A DNA stretch of 64,000 nt, from positions 190,661-254,660 of the forward strand of contig NW_001798981.1 in assembly GCF_000165425.1 (NCBI RefSeq), read 5' to 3'. Shown here piece by piece: positions 37,018 to 48,075 of the stretch. Position 1 is the stretch's first letter; every line of letters starts with the position of its first letter. A program made the translations under genes and the position numbers. Source of the DNA: Paramecium tetraurelia. Lineage: Eukaryota; Ciliophora; Oligohymenophorea; Peniculida; Parameciidae. The notes under the pieces were generated by a model, which had not been told where the DNA came from, did no database searches, and saw only the letters and a program-made list of their open reading frames with translations.

Positions 37018-37959
37018 TCAATTTTTTGATTCCTCCTCTTTTTATGCTTCAGCAGCCTCCAAAGGATTGTCATATGCCCATTCATCAAAGTCCTCGATTT
37101 CCTTATCTGTAAATTTAGTACTCTAAATTCCGATTAATATCATACTTTTATTTTATTCAAATCACCTTCACTAACAGCTCCTGTTTTTTTAGCATCCCTT
37201 AACTTCTATAAGATCATTTTATTTTTCTTAACAGTCTTGTATTCATTCTCAGCCAATTATGCAAGTTCCTGGTTTTTGGCTTTATAGAATCTGTACATGA
37301 CTTTGATCTAAGAATAAGTATGAGACTAATAATTTTACATTTTCACACTTCTTTAAAAGAGGATCCTCATTGATTTCTGGTTCGAAATAGAAGTAAATGG
37401 GTAATTAGAGTTCTTCCTTTGGATTAAGTAGTTGTTAATTGAAGCAAAAACATTGGATTTTGGCAAAATAAAGGCCTGCATCTTCAGGGAATATTTAGTA
37501 AGTAGCAAAACCTTAAATAATTATTATATAAAAAACCTACTACTGCTTTGTCATTTCTATTGTAAGCTCTATAAAAGACTAAGGCAGTTTCTCCAGCATG
37601 AACAGTGACATTCTATTGGACAGGGAGAAATTCCCAGTTGGCTTCAGGATCAGTTTCTGCTCCAAATTCAATATGATATTTTCTGAAGACATCCACTAGT
37701 AATGAAAAGGATGCGAATTACATTTTTTGCCTTTCATTGAATAGTCCTTCTTATCAAGGTCTCCTTCCAAACCAAAATGCTCACACCACAATCTGTAAAA
37801 TGGGACTGCACCAAATGCACATCCAAACGCTGCTCCATATAAACCAATATTATAGAGTAATTCTTATCGTCTTTTCTTTTTAAATGATGATAGATTATGT
37901 TAAATGTTAGATCTACTGGAATGTTTGAATGAGTAAAACAATTTGGATAGTTTGAACAT
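37018..37959 (-). CDS. COX11: Cytochrome c oxidase assembly protein COX11, extended C-terminus
   Basis: Copper chaperone that inserts CuB into COX1 at the mitochondrial inner membrane. Four introns (26, 25, 31, 23 nt) give 278 aa in frame. A basic leader (MFKLSKLFYSFKHSSRS) precedes one membrane segment (LYNIGLYGAAFGCAFGAVPF). The copper domain follows: NWEFLPVQQNVTVHAGETAL, VGFATYQIFPEDAG, the copper-ligand motif IQCFCF and LPIYFYFEPEINEDP. Normal COX11 ends soon after this strand. Here about 90 more residues follow: a Lys-rich helix and an acidic end (DEWAYDNPLEAAEAQKEEES). Identity is firm; the extension is unusual. Confidence 0.9.
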
Positions 37960-38045
37960 TATTAATATAAATTTGGAATAAAATTGTATTATCATGTTTA
38001 TTCTCAATTCTTATAAAACGAAGATAACAAAAGAATTATTAGATT

Positions 38046-38338
38046 GTTCTTAACTTTGATATGGTAGTGTTATCATTCAAGTATTGCACGTATTGTAATT
38101 TGCCTGACTGTGCTTATTATAAATCTAAAATCGAAATTATGTTTCTTCTCATTAAACTTCTTTTACTAAACAATTTAAAGCAAAACACTGCCATTTTCAA
38201 TCTGCTCATCTTTTCTATTTCATACTTGCTAATATTTACCATTCATGCCACTTATAATTTATATCTGTACATTTATTATTTTAATTGTTTATTCAAAAAT
38301 TGCATATATTATTTATCTAATTACTATGAAACATCCAT
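38046..38338 (-). CDS. Possible small gene, structure unresolved
   Basis: A minus-strand ATG at 38338 opens a coding-like start (MDVSQQLDKQYMQFLNKQLK). It meets a TGA after 33 codons that could be removed by a 20-nt plus a 25-nt intron, continuing as NEKMSRLKMAVFCFKLFSK. The opposite strand is also open, as a hydrophobic frame. I give this low weight; it lies directly upstream of COX11. Confidence 0.3.
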
Positions 38339-38465
38339 AAATTAATATAAAATATCTATATCAGAAAAATAGAGAATTATAATTACAAAAGGAAAGGTTG
38401 TGCATATTAAATCATAACCAAATAGCTATTTAAATTTTAATTATATTTCAATATAAATATTAAAT

Positions 38466-39170
38466 TCAAGTGTTAATATTTTTAGAGTTTTGAATAGATT
38501 AATATTCTGAAATATGTGCTAATTAAGTATTTATATTTCCAATTTAATTTTACAGAGATTAAATCGCCTATTGTTAGAGTAGCTAATTATTGTTACTCAT
38601 CTTTTGTTGCATTTACAAAATCTAAGTCTCTAATTTATTGATCTTTAAGGTTTTTTCTTCATTTTAAGTTTTATTTTACATCAATTGATTGTTTAATTAT
38701 TACACTTGAAGTGATAAGTCATTATTTTATTGTGATAGATCCTAATATTATTCTTATAGTTTTTGTAATTTCTTATCTTATTTTTCTTAATTCTCTTTTA
38801 ACTATCTGAGAAGCCCAGACATTGTTTCGTTTGATATTTTCAATAATCTAATTTCTTCAATTTGATTTACTTAATAATTATTGGGTTATTGAAGTTAGTT
38901 GTTTCTTGCAAAATTCGATTTCATTTCTTCCAACATTTTTTTTTATTAGTCCATTTCTTCATGCATTTCATGAATCTAAACTGCAATTTCAGGATCCAGG
39001 TCCTTCTCATCCATTTGATGTAGTTCGTATTATATTTATTGAATGTTTGTGATAAAATAATCCAAATGGCTAACATCATAACCATATCTTTTAATATTCT
39101 CAACTTATAGTTTGAAATTACTGAAATCTATTTTTATTTTGCTAATCACATATTATTATTAAACTTACAT
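38466..39170 (-). CDS. Hypothetical coiled-coil protein (234 aa)
   Basis: An uninterrupted ciliate-code frame from ATG 39170-39168 to TGA 38468-38466. The first 60 residues are mixed (NFKLQVENIKRYGYDVSHLD); the remainder is a Gln-rich coiled coil (QIHEMHEEMDQQKKMLEEMK, KLQEQYQDLSQQNNDLSL). No family recognised. An intron near the 3' end is possible. Confidence 0.55.
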
Positions 39171-39882
39171 AAAATAAATTTTGTTTATGATTAATTCATT
39201 TTAATTAACATTATAATAGCGAATATAATAAATAATCTTTCTTAGTTAGATCTTATATTTGATTTATTGTTTGATTATGTAAATGTTCCTCAAATTACAT
39301 TTAATAATCAAGAAATATTAAATACTCATACTGCTTTATAGAATAATAATATCTCTTAATGCAAATTTACTAAATAATCTCATACTTCTCGATCCTTAAT
39401 TTATATTAGAGAATAATTCATTCATAGTGAGGAATGGCTATTAGTCGATAAAATATCTTAATATTAAATGGATTGTTATAAAACACTCCTAGATATATAT
39501 AACCAATTAAAAATAATTTTGAATTAAAATAAATTTGACTTATCTAAATATCAAATCTCATTTAGTTAATAAATTATAGAATTTATTATCATAGTTTTGC
39601 ACAACCTCTTAATAATCCTTCAAAATATTCTAATCAGTTCTTAAAATAATTTCTTTAATTTAATCGAGAATCAGACGAATTGATATTAAGTTATTTATTA
39701 TCATGATAATATTATCATCCTTTGAAATATGATTATTTCTAAATATTAAATTGAAAATGAATTTTAGTTAAATGCAGTTTTATGACATTTTCATAAGAAT
39801 TGAATTTTAGTAAAGAGAATTTATCAATTAGTTAATTCTATTTTAGAACATAAATAAATTATGATATCAATATTATCTTAAT
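39171..39882. other. Intergenic, AT-rich
   Basis: About 700 bases between two minus-strand genes. Short frames only; no motif or repeat recognised apart from A/T tracts. Confidence 0.45.
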
Positions 39883-40513
39883 TCATTTAAGTATTTTTTT
39901 AACAATATCTATGTATAAGAATTTCCCTTCATTTTTTGGATCAATGAATTTCATATACTCATCTGCCTCATCTTCAGTAAATCTATAGCCCATAGTCATT
40001 AACAATTCTTTGAAATACTCACTTTAAATATACCCAGTGTTTTCTAAATCCACAGATTTAAAAGCTAGGATAATAATACTAAGAATTATACCTTCAATTA
40101 GTTATTCTTCTCTATCTTATTCCCTTTTCTTTTTGCTAACTAGAATGAATAGAGCATCGGATCTGATTCCTTATCCCTCTGAATCTTCAAGTTCCTTGTA
40201 TAACTCACTCAATTCCTATTCTTCATAGATGTATCCAATGGATGTCAACAATTCTTGCAATTCAGTAAAGCTTATTCTTTCATCGCCATCTCTATCAAAT
40301 AATTAAAAGTTTTCTCGATATTTCTTATCTTCTGCATCTGAGAATAATCTATCTTCATTTTCGTAACTGATACTTTTTAAAGTTGTCATCAGAGTACAAA
40401 TGGCTTTTAAGTTCTTCAATGACTATTCTTGGTTCAATCTTAGGCAATCCGTCATTCAAGGCTACCTTTTCTTTTTGTCTCACCTGAGATAAATTAGTTT
40501 ATGTTTAATTCAT
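39883..40513 (-). CDS. Calmodulin-like EF-hand protein
   Basis: 192 aa after introns of 25 and 27 nt. A ~60-residue N-terminal extension precedes a calmodulin-like pair of lobes. EF-hand 1 has a full Ca-binding loop, DRDGDERISFTE, followed by LQELLTSIGYIYEEQELSEL. The later hands are degenerate: EDSEGQGIRSDA, DLENTGYIQSEY (a loop starting with Asp, with Glu at position 3 and Gly at 6), and a last one, DPKNEGKFLYID. Probably one or two functional Ca sites. Similar to the many calmodulin-like or centrin-like proteins of Paramecium, but not a centrin by sequence. Its ATG lies 24 bases downstream of the stop of the same-strand gene upstream. Confidence 0.75.
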
Positions 40514-40537
40514 ATTAATTAAATATAATATTCATAA

Positions 40538-42240
40538 TCACCCATTCAGAACATAATCTAAGTTTTTGTATATCTTAATATATAATAAATTAGGACCTAA
40601 AATAGAAATGCTAATAATACAGGCATCGAAAGAGAATTAAGTAGTAATTTCTGCCTTGGGTCCCACTATTTATAAACCTTTATATATCATTTAAATAATA
40701 AATGTATTTTAACGTAAGAACTCTAATGAGATGAACCCCTCAATATAAAAGTTTAGAGCAATACACGAATCGGCTTCGAGATTGCTCAATTCTACCTTGA
40801 TATGTCTATGATATTTTTAGATGAGAAATAAATATAAAAGATTGGAGAATATAAATTAGATGATATGTTATATTGATGTAACAACAAAGTGATCTGACTA
40901 ATCAGATTCGAATTAAATAGATTTGTTCTCTACATCAGCCACAGTATTCATAATCATTAAAGATTGATAAATTAGATTCTTTAAAGAAAATGTTTCTAAA
41001 TCTAAATTGTTGATTTTGAAATAGTAGATCTAAAATGCATCCAAGATCATTTTGATCTTTGTGTTCGAAATAATCTGCCCACTTATTAAAGATTCACTGA
41101 CTTTTAAATAATACCTATCATCAGAATTCTATTATAATTAACATAATTAGAATAATTGTTTGTTTGTTCTTAAATTAATCTTATCTAATTTGCTGGATAA
41201 TAGTTTAATTTCCTTATCTTTTTATTTCAATTTATCATCATCTTGTAAAATATCCTGTCTCTATTCCATCAACATCAATATTTCCCTATTCTCATTCTAA
41301 TACGCATACAATTTAATATTGTATAATTATTTGGAACTATTTTTTTGAATAATAGCTTCAAGTTTTTTTAAAGGAGTCTACTCGATAATCATCTTTTCAT
41401 ATAAAAATTGTCCTATTAATTTGGATTCCATAGCCAAACTACGCTGATTTTGATTAATTTTAGAAGTGGCTATTGAATCATAAATTGAGTATTGATGTAA
41501 GAAATCCCTAAAATCTTGGTTGTTCGAGATTCCTAATTTTTGCTCAGCATATTGGTTAGCGTACTTTAATTCAAATTAAAATGATTTTTTATCAAATTTA
41601 AATTAGATATATATATTTTGGATTATTTCATTTAATATGTTTCCTAGATAATGACTATAAAAATACTTATTTCTTTTTCATTCTGATATTAAATGAATAA
41701 TGTTCGCTTTATGTATGATTTCCTGTAGAGAAGCATGAATAAATATAGCGATAAAACTATGTAAAGTATAGCCATTCCATCGAAGGTAAAATAAAATAGA
41801 ATATATATGAAACGGGCTGTTGTTATTGCCATTAAAGAGAACGCATTCCACACAAAATCGTAATGCTCCAATAATGTAATATTGATGATTATTATCCCAC
41901 ATCCCGATACATATGAATTATCATATGCAGGTGTATTCACATCCACTAAAATCTGTATGGCAGTCATAATCAGATTATTTATCACAAATACACTGCATAT
42001 ACTCTTTCCTTTACGATATTTAACTATAAATGGAATTTGTAAAATGAAAAATATAGTTATGATTGATTCCAATAGCCCATTTACTATCTATCCACCTTTG
42101 AGTTGGATTATGGTCACACTTAAATTGATGATTATTAAGATTGGTTGATAATGTTTAAAATGAAATAAGCATGATTCTCTTGTAAACTCTTCATATTTAC
42201 TCTCCATTTATGGTGGAAACCTTAGTGTAAATTTATTCAT
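40538..42240 (-). CDS. Membrane protein with degenerate histidine-kinase-like domain
   Basis: 559 aa with one 23-nt intron near 41657-41679. Residues ~30-195 hold five to six hydrophobic segments (for example LESIITIFFILQIPFIV, GIIIINITLL, MAILYIVLSLYLFML). After a linker comes a Lys/Gln/Leu coiled coil. Then follows a region laid out like the dimerisation and ATPase modules of ciliate hybrid histidine kinases: KINNLDLETFSLKNLIYQSL (the segment before the N box), ending LQIVGPKAEITTQFSF (compare the family's LGGxIxVxSxxGxGTxFxF). The phospho-acceptor His, the N box Asn and the G-x-G boxes are not seen, so it should be inactive as a kinase. Such degenerate kinase-like proteins are common in Paramecium. 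Confidence 0.55.
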
Positions 42241-42479
42241 TTAAAAATTAAAATTATCAATAGGTCAATCCTTTATACATTTAATGTACACATACATATC
42301 CACAAATAGTTCGCTCTTTTTCACTGTAAATCTGGTTTGTACTCATTTCCATTGTAATGATATGTCAATTACCATAAAAAAAAAAAACCTACTATTTTTA
42401 GATCAATTATTTTATTGGCTACATTATAGTTTACCATACACTTGTTTTATCCTAGATTAATTTTGATTGATAAAAAGTT

Positions 42480-43560
42480 ATTTAATGGTTACGCCCTTTT
42501 CAATAGACCAAATAAATTTAATAGACCCAGCAACAATATAATCTGTATCTGATCATAAATCCTATCTATCGAAAATAATGCCTAAATAAAGGCATTCTTT
42601 TTGATATATATAAAATAATTGAAACTAAGTAATGATGGAGAAGATAAACAACTTATAGACTTGGATCAGGCGAAAATTAGTACTAATAGAAAGTAATAGA
42701 GGAACTTCTCGATGTATTAGTAGGCCTATTTAAAAAGCTATCATTTTCTTGATGCCTCAAAATTATAATGATAAGAGTTTAGTTGAACAAATAGTTAACA
42801 ACCATTGAAAACTCTTGGAATTAAGAATGATTCATCCAACAGGAATTTCAGCCAGAATTTTTATAATACTATCTGAATAGCTCATCTGCTTTGAACAAAT
42901 CAATAAAATTTCAATTTCTAACGTCAACAACATCAATATTTTAAAAGAAGGAGTGTGCATTAGGATTGGAACAACTTAAAGATAAAAAAAACAACAAGTT
43001 ATGCTCCTTTGAATAGAGTCCTATATTCAACTTGCAAAAGTATTTCACCAATAAAATAAAAATTCAGAGTAAAGTCCAAGCATTTTTGCTACATCTTTGA
43101 TGCTTTTTTTTCTGCCTCAATAGAGGAGCAAAAAGAAATTGATAAAATAAGTCATATTTTACAAATAACAGAAGAAATCATATTTTGAGTTATCTGCAAT
43201 AATCTGCTCCAACCCTTAATTAGTAGAAACTATTAATCAAAGATCTAATGGAAACCAGACAAGATCGTTCTTTAATAGAGGTTTGAAATTATTCTTAAAG
43301 TTCATCTAATAATTAAACTCTGAAGGAAATATTCTCAATTGCATTGCTTGTGATACGCAATTATAATTGGGAACTAATTGAAGGTAGGCTATTTGAAACT
43401 TGTTTTGTCAAATTTAAATATATGATTCAAGAAATTTCTTAAATAATGAAGAAATGAAGCGAGAACTTATGGTATCCATTGTTATTTATACATTAGATAT
43501 ATAAATTCTGAATTTCTGTTAGAGAACTTTAAAATAAAGACGTACTCAATTACAATTAAT
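42480..43560 (+). pseudogene. Decayed gene, plus strand
   Basis: Protein-like pieces occur in different frames broken by TGA: about 42613-42808 (MMEKINNLQTWIRRKLVLIE), 42812-43010 (MIHPTGISARIFIILSEQ) and 43085-43375 (YFELSAIICSNPQLVETINQ, NCIACDTQLQLGTN). No set of short introns that I tried joins them. The middle piece (LKEGVCIRIGTTQRQ) is reminiscent of the G box end of a kinase ATPase domain, which would make it a dead relative of the neighbouring histidine-kinase-like gene, but this is a guess. Confidence 0.4.
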
Positions 43561-43651
43561 GAATAATCTAATTCTGGATTACTCTGATAACATTTATATA
43601 TATTTGTGTTATTAATATATTAGTTTAATAAATTTTTATTGTTAATTTAAT

Positions 43652-44716
43652 ATGGCAACTAACAATCTTCCAACATTTTACCCAGGATAATAATCAATGA
43701 CAAATGTTTAACCATCAATATTCTAATAACAAGGAGGTGAAGAATATTATTTATCAGAGTAGGACCTATCTATTAAGGCAATCAAGGTATTCTATAAGGA
43801 TTAGGGTCACCTTCAGTAATGTAGTAAAATTAATAGATACCATATGGAAATCGTATGAAATGCTTAAAATATTAGAATACGGATTAAATGGAAGTAATTA
43901 TGGGGTTCCATCATACTAATCTCCTCAAAGAATCGTGTCCTAAAGAATGATGTAATAATCTCCATAAGTTATTACATCTCCTATAATTCAACAATAAGCT
44001 CCTCCTTTTTAATAATAAGTGCAATCGAGTGTGCAATAACCATCAGTCAGTATCAGAATAACGATAACATTAAATAGTTCACAATGTTGAGCATGTCCCA
44101 GTCATTCATGAACTTCATCATGTGAATCGTCCAATAAATGTCATTTCAGTGGATGAGATTGAAGGGCCTTGGAGAAGCAAAGTATTGTTGTTGGAGAAAC
44201 AATTAATTGAATTATAATTGATGTTAAAGAAGGGTCCAGTTAAGTAGGTGCAAGCAAAGCAAATAGTAGTGGAAGACGAAGGAAAAGTATGTTGAATAAA
44301 TACTATCAATTAAATAGATCAGATAACTGTAAAGTGAGGTGGAAAGACTCCAAGCCATCCTAAGAGAGAATCAGAAAGAGATAGATGAATTGTAATAACT
44401 CATAAATGATGCTACATTCAATCTAGAAAATGCTGAGGAGTAGGCATCCTCTCAAGTGGAAGCTCAATAAGCCGAATTGGCCAAATGGAAGAAGAAGTTT
44501 TCAGAGTTGAATAAGAAGTTCCATGATATTGAAGAAGATATCACTATGACTGAGGCTTAAATAGAGAGTATTCAGAAAAGAAAATTGGTCACTCAAACTA
44601 CATCTACTGTTAAGACTACTGCCAAAACTTCAGGAGTATTTCTCCATATTTATAATTAGGGTACATATGGGGATGGAGATGTCAGAAAGAGCGGTTTTAG
44701 CAATAGGAATTATTGA
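43652..44716 (+). CDS. Gln/Pro-rich protein with VPV motif and coiled coil
   Basis: 310 aa after five introns (26, 23, 28, 31, 24 nt), in frame. Residues 1-115 are low complexity (GILQGLGSPSVMQQNQQIPY, IIQQQAPPFQQQVQSS). Then comes a short hydrophilic beta-like stretch, IHNVEHVPVIHELHHVNRPI and VISVDEIEGPWRSKVLLLE. A coiled coil (~150 residues: QLQSEVERLQAILRENQKEI and on) is followed by a Thr-rich tail ending VRKSGFSNRNY. The VPVIHELHHVNRPI piece recalls the Val/Pro repeats of alveolins and articulins that build the ciliate epiplasm, but there is only one copy, so this is a suggestion only. Confidence 0.6.
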
Positions 44717-44740
44717 TTTATTCAAAAATTATAAACATTT

Positions 44741-45775
44741 ATGCTAAATACAAATTCAAATTAATTTGTTCATTCCAAATTAATCTACGCGTGTGCCATA
44801 TCTCCTAAAAGTACTATAGATAATTAGAGAATTATATTGGGAACTATTGGCTCAGGAGGATAATAAATTATATGTAACCAATCAATTAATCTATTTTATA
44901 GAATTGCAATCTGCACAAGAAGGCTATAAAATTAAAACCTATCATTTGCATAATGCATTCAGTGCTAAATTATTATTTCTCAATCAAAATGAAGGAAACG
45001 AAAGATTTGTCTCTGCCGGCGAAAAACTTTAAATATTTAAATCAGAAGACTAAAAAATCAGTCATATTTGTGACCTAATGCCTTTAAGCAAGGAGTATGT
45101 CGGCCCTACATTCGCCTTAGATTTTCATTATGAATAGCAAAATAGATTAAGTATAGATTTTCACATATCTCACTTTTAGTCTCTGGTTCTCTGGATCCTA
45201 CAATAAGAATTTGGGATCTCGAAAAGAGAAAGTGCTAATATCAGTTTATTGCATATGACATATCCAAAGAGCCTGATCAATACACTTTGGATTTGAATAT
45301 AGGTCGTGATACAAACATCTTGGCATTCCTGAATAATTATAACCAAATTGGAATCTACGATATCAGAACTAAAATGGGTCTGCACAAAATCAAAGGCAAA
45401 TTGTAGTATAATCAAGTGATCTGGAATAAAAAATAAGATAATAATTTGATTGCCATAGATTATGAGGCGGGTCTTATTGATTTTTATGATACCCGAGATT
45501 TTAAAAATAAATATAAGAGAATCAGAACTGACCATAGATAAATTGTCAAAGCTGAATGGTTTCAGGATAGAAAGTAATTAAGCATTATAATGATTAGTTC
45601 TTTGATTACTGCAGGACTGGATAGATAAATTATTCTTTACGAGGGTGACAAGTATCTGGAACCATGCTTTGGGTTAACTAAGAATTATGATATAGACAAT
45701 TTCTGTTGTCAAAACAATCTATTTGGAGTTGTCTCTGAATATTCTTTCGAAGTTTTTAGTTTTGAAACCTAATGA
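44741..45775 (+). CDS. DCAF7/HAN11 (TTG1)-like WD40 protein
   Basis: 325 aa after introns of 28 and 29 nt. WD-type repeats: KLIYACAISPKS, ERFVSAGEKLQIF, RLISGSLDPTIRIWDLEKRK, LAFLNNYNQIGIYDIRTK, VIWNKKQDNNLIAIDYEAG and SLITAGLDRQIILYEGDK, ending VSEYSFEVFSFET. Order and details match DCAF7: the SLDPTIRIWDLE repeat corresponds to SIDTTCTIWGLE, and VIWNKKQDNNLIA to LCWNKQDPNYLA. DCAF7 is a highly conserved scaffold for DYRK/HIPK kinases and DDB1 ligases, about 340 aa. This copy is divergent. The match is by eye. Confidence 0.6.
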
Positions 45776-45796
45776 ATTTTTTATTAAAAATTATTT

Positions 45797-47043
45797 ATGA
45801 TAAAAAAATTCATTTTTAATTGCCATCTCAATCGATTCTAATTCAGCAATACTTTAAACAATATAAGCAAAACCTTATACTTGATAAATTAAAGATTAGG
45901 TGAATTAAATACTGAATATGAAACGTATTAAGATCAAACAATTAAGTAATTGCACTTCATTAATATCTAAGAGGAGACATGAACGAAATCAAAAGAAGAA
46001 GAATGAATGAACTACAACCTAAAATACACATCTATAAATAAATCTAAGCAAGTGTGTCTGTTATTGAAGATGCCAAATAATTAATTGGTATGGGAGGTTC
46101 CTCTGATGAAATATCAATGTTAAATGAAGAAATTTAAGTACATTCAATATAATAAATTTAGTCTTAAATTGAATATTTAAAGAAATATTAAGATGATGCT
46201 CTATCATAATTAATTGAAGAAGATGAGTACGATCACATTAGATAACTCAATGTTGAAGTGAGAGCAGGTGTTGGAGGCAGTGAAGGTTCATTATTTGCTG
46301 AAGATATAATTGGAATGATCTAGAATTATGCTAGTCTCTAAAATTGGGATTGCAGAGTAATTATAATTAATATTTTAAAGGTAATATCAATACAAAAAGA
46401 CAACCAAATTGGTAAAGGTTGTAAAACAGGTATTCTATAAATCAATGGTGAGAATGTTTATTAACACTTAAAGTGTGAATCTGGAGTACACAAAGTTATT
46501 AGAGTTCCAGAAACAGAAGCTAAGGGAAGATTGCATTCAAGCACAGCCTCCATGATTGTACTTCCAAAAGTAACTGATAGCTTTCATTTAAGTGACAAAG
46601 ATTTGAGATATGAATATATGAGAGCAAGTGGACCAGGTGGTCAACATGTTAATAAAACTGAAAGTGCTTGTAGAATTACCCATGTTCCCACTGGAATTCA
46701 AGTTGTAAATATGGAAGACAGAAGTTAAGAGAGAAATAAACAAAGAGCATATCAGATTTTAAGGGATAAATTATTTGCAATTCATGTGTAAGAGAAATAG
46801 GAAAGAATGGCTCAAACTAGGAAAAGTTAAGTTACTGGGTCTGATAGAAGCGATAAGATTAGAACCTACAATTTTCCTTAAGAACGAATTACTGATCATA
46901 GAACTAATTTAACTTTGTATGGCATGGAAAAAATGTTATCTGGGGAATTGTTAGGCGAATTCATCTAGAAGTATTAGGAGAAAATTCATAATGCCAAATT
47001 ACAAGATTTATTAGATGAATTATAAAATGAAAATAAGAAATGA
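45797..47043 (+). CDS. Mitochondrial peptide chain release factor 1
   Basis: 398 aa after introns of 26 and 24 nt. Contains the catalytic motif [19 protein letters not shown] and the preceding block [17 protein letters not shown] with [19 protein letters not shown]. The RF1-type tripeptide PxT is present as PET, which in RF1 reads UAA and UAG. A long N-terminal region (helical, about 140 aa) and a basic start ([20 protein letters not shown]) suit mitochondrial import. The C-terminus ([31 protein letters not shown]) is canonical. Bacterial-type length (~360) plus leader. Firm identity. Confidence 0.93.
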
Positions 47044-47361
47044 TAATTTTATGTGCGTATTTATAATAATATTATTTATCTACTATCATCATTAATTCAA
47101 TAGTATATAAACTTTAATTATTATAATATAAAATATTGAATAAGATGTGGGTCAATTTATGATATCAATAAATTATGGGTAATAATAAGATTTTTATATA
47201 GGTTTGTGATATCTTAATTAGTGAAATTATTTTGATAGTTTTATAGTTAATAAAATAAACTTAAATATAAAAAGGTTGATAAATAACATGTTATTATTAA
47301 ACTAAATCAGTTATGAATTAATACAAAAACCATCTCTATTAAAATCAATTTAATCAACAAT
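47044..47361. other. Intergenic, AT-rich
   Basis: Convergent spacer of about 300 bases between release factor 1 (plus) and the next gene (minus). It includes an AT dinucleotide run at about 47378-47393. Nothing else seen. Confidence 0.45.
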
Positions 47362-48073
47362 ATCATTAATATAATTAAATATATATATATATATTAAAAA
47401 ACTCGTGGTTTCAACTTAGGTATAATATCTTTATTCCTTTCTCCTATCAGATTAACTCTTGTATAATAATTTTCATTTTCAAAATATACTTTTTTTGAAG
47501 AGAAATATATTTAACTATTTTAATTAAATTCATCACAATTGATATTAGTATTTTTTTCGCTAAATTTTCTCTTCATTTAGGGAATGATCCTGTCATCATC
47601 CTAATTAAGGTTAAAAATTATTATCAAAGATTCATACTCTCAACTCTGGTCTATGGTAATATACTTTAAAAATAAAATAGATTATTGAATATACTAAATA
47701 TTTCATCCTCCTCTTCATCATTTAGGGCTACTAGGGCATATGATTTGATCTATAACTTTTTATTTTGAAATTTCTAATGTGAATTTGAAACAGGTTTCCT
47801 TCTTCTTAAAACAAGGACTATCTATGTAATATCTCTTAAATATAAACGTCACTTCCGAAATGTTAAGATCTATGCTTTTTAAACAATTTTGCATAAGTTA
47901 ATTTATCAGTGTCTAATTATATTTGATTAAGTCTTAGGACTTAAATCGATTGAATGAGAGAAAAAGATATTAGTATTTGATTTAGTTTATTTGGAAGAAT
48001 GAAAGAAATAGTTTGTTAGAGTATCACTAATTTTTTAATTTATAGTTATTTAAACTCTATTAATGCGTATCAT
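47362..48073 (-). CDS. Hypothetical protein, intron structure unresolved
   Basis: Strong coding signal in pieces: DTLTNYFFHSSKQTKSNTNI near 48000, LVALNDEEEDEIFSIFNN near 47720, and a C-terminal part with DDDRIIPQMKRKFSEKNTNI and RVNLIGERNKDIIPKLKPRV. A 31-nt intron near 47821-47851 and one or two more near 47600-47700 are needed to join them; I could not settle on a model that is in frame throughout. The first possible ATG (48073-48071) is only two bases after the stop of the dCMP deaminase, so the true start may be ATG 47893. No family recognised. Confidence 0.45.
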
Positions 48074-48075
48074 AA

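Noticed and set aside
41882-42148. Plus-strand frame of 88 codons
   Set aside because: Antisense to the membrane segments of the kinase-like gene.
47378-47393. AT dinucleotide run
   Set aside because: A short microsatellite, ordinary for this base composition.
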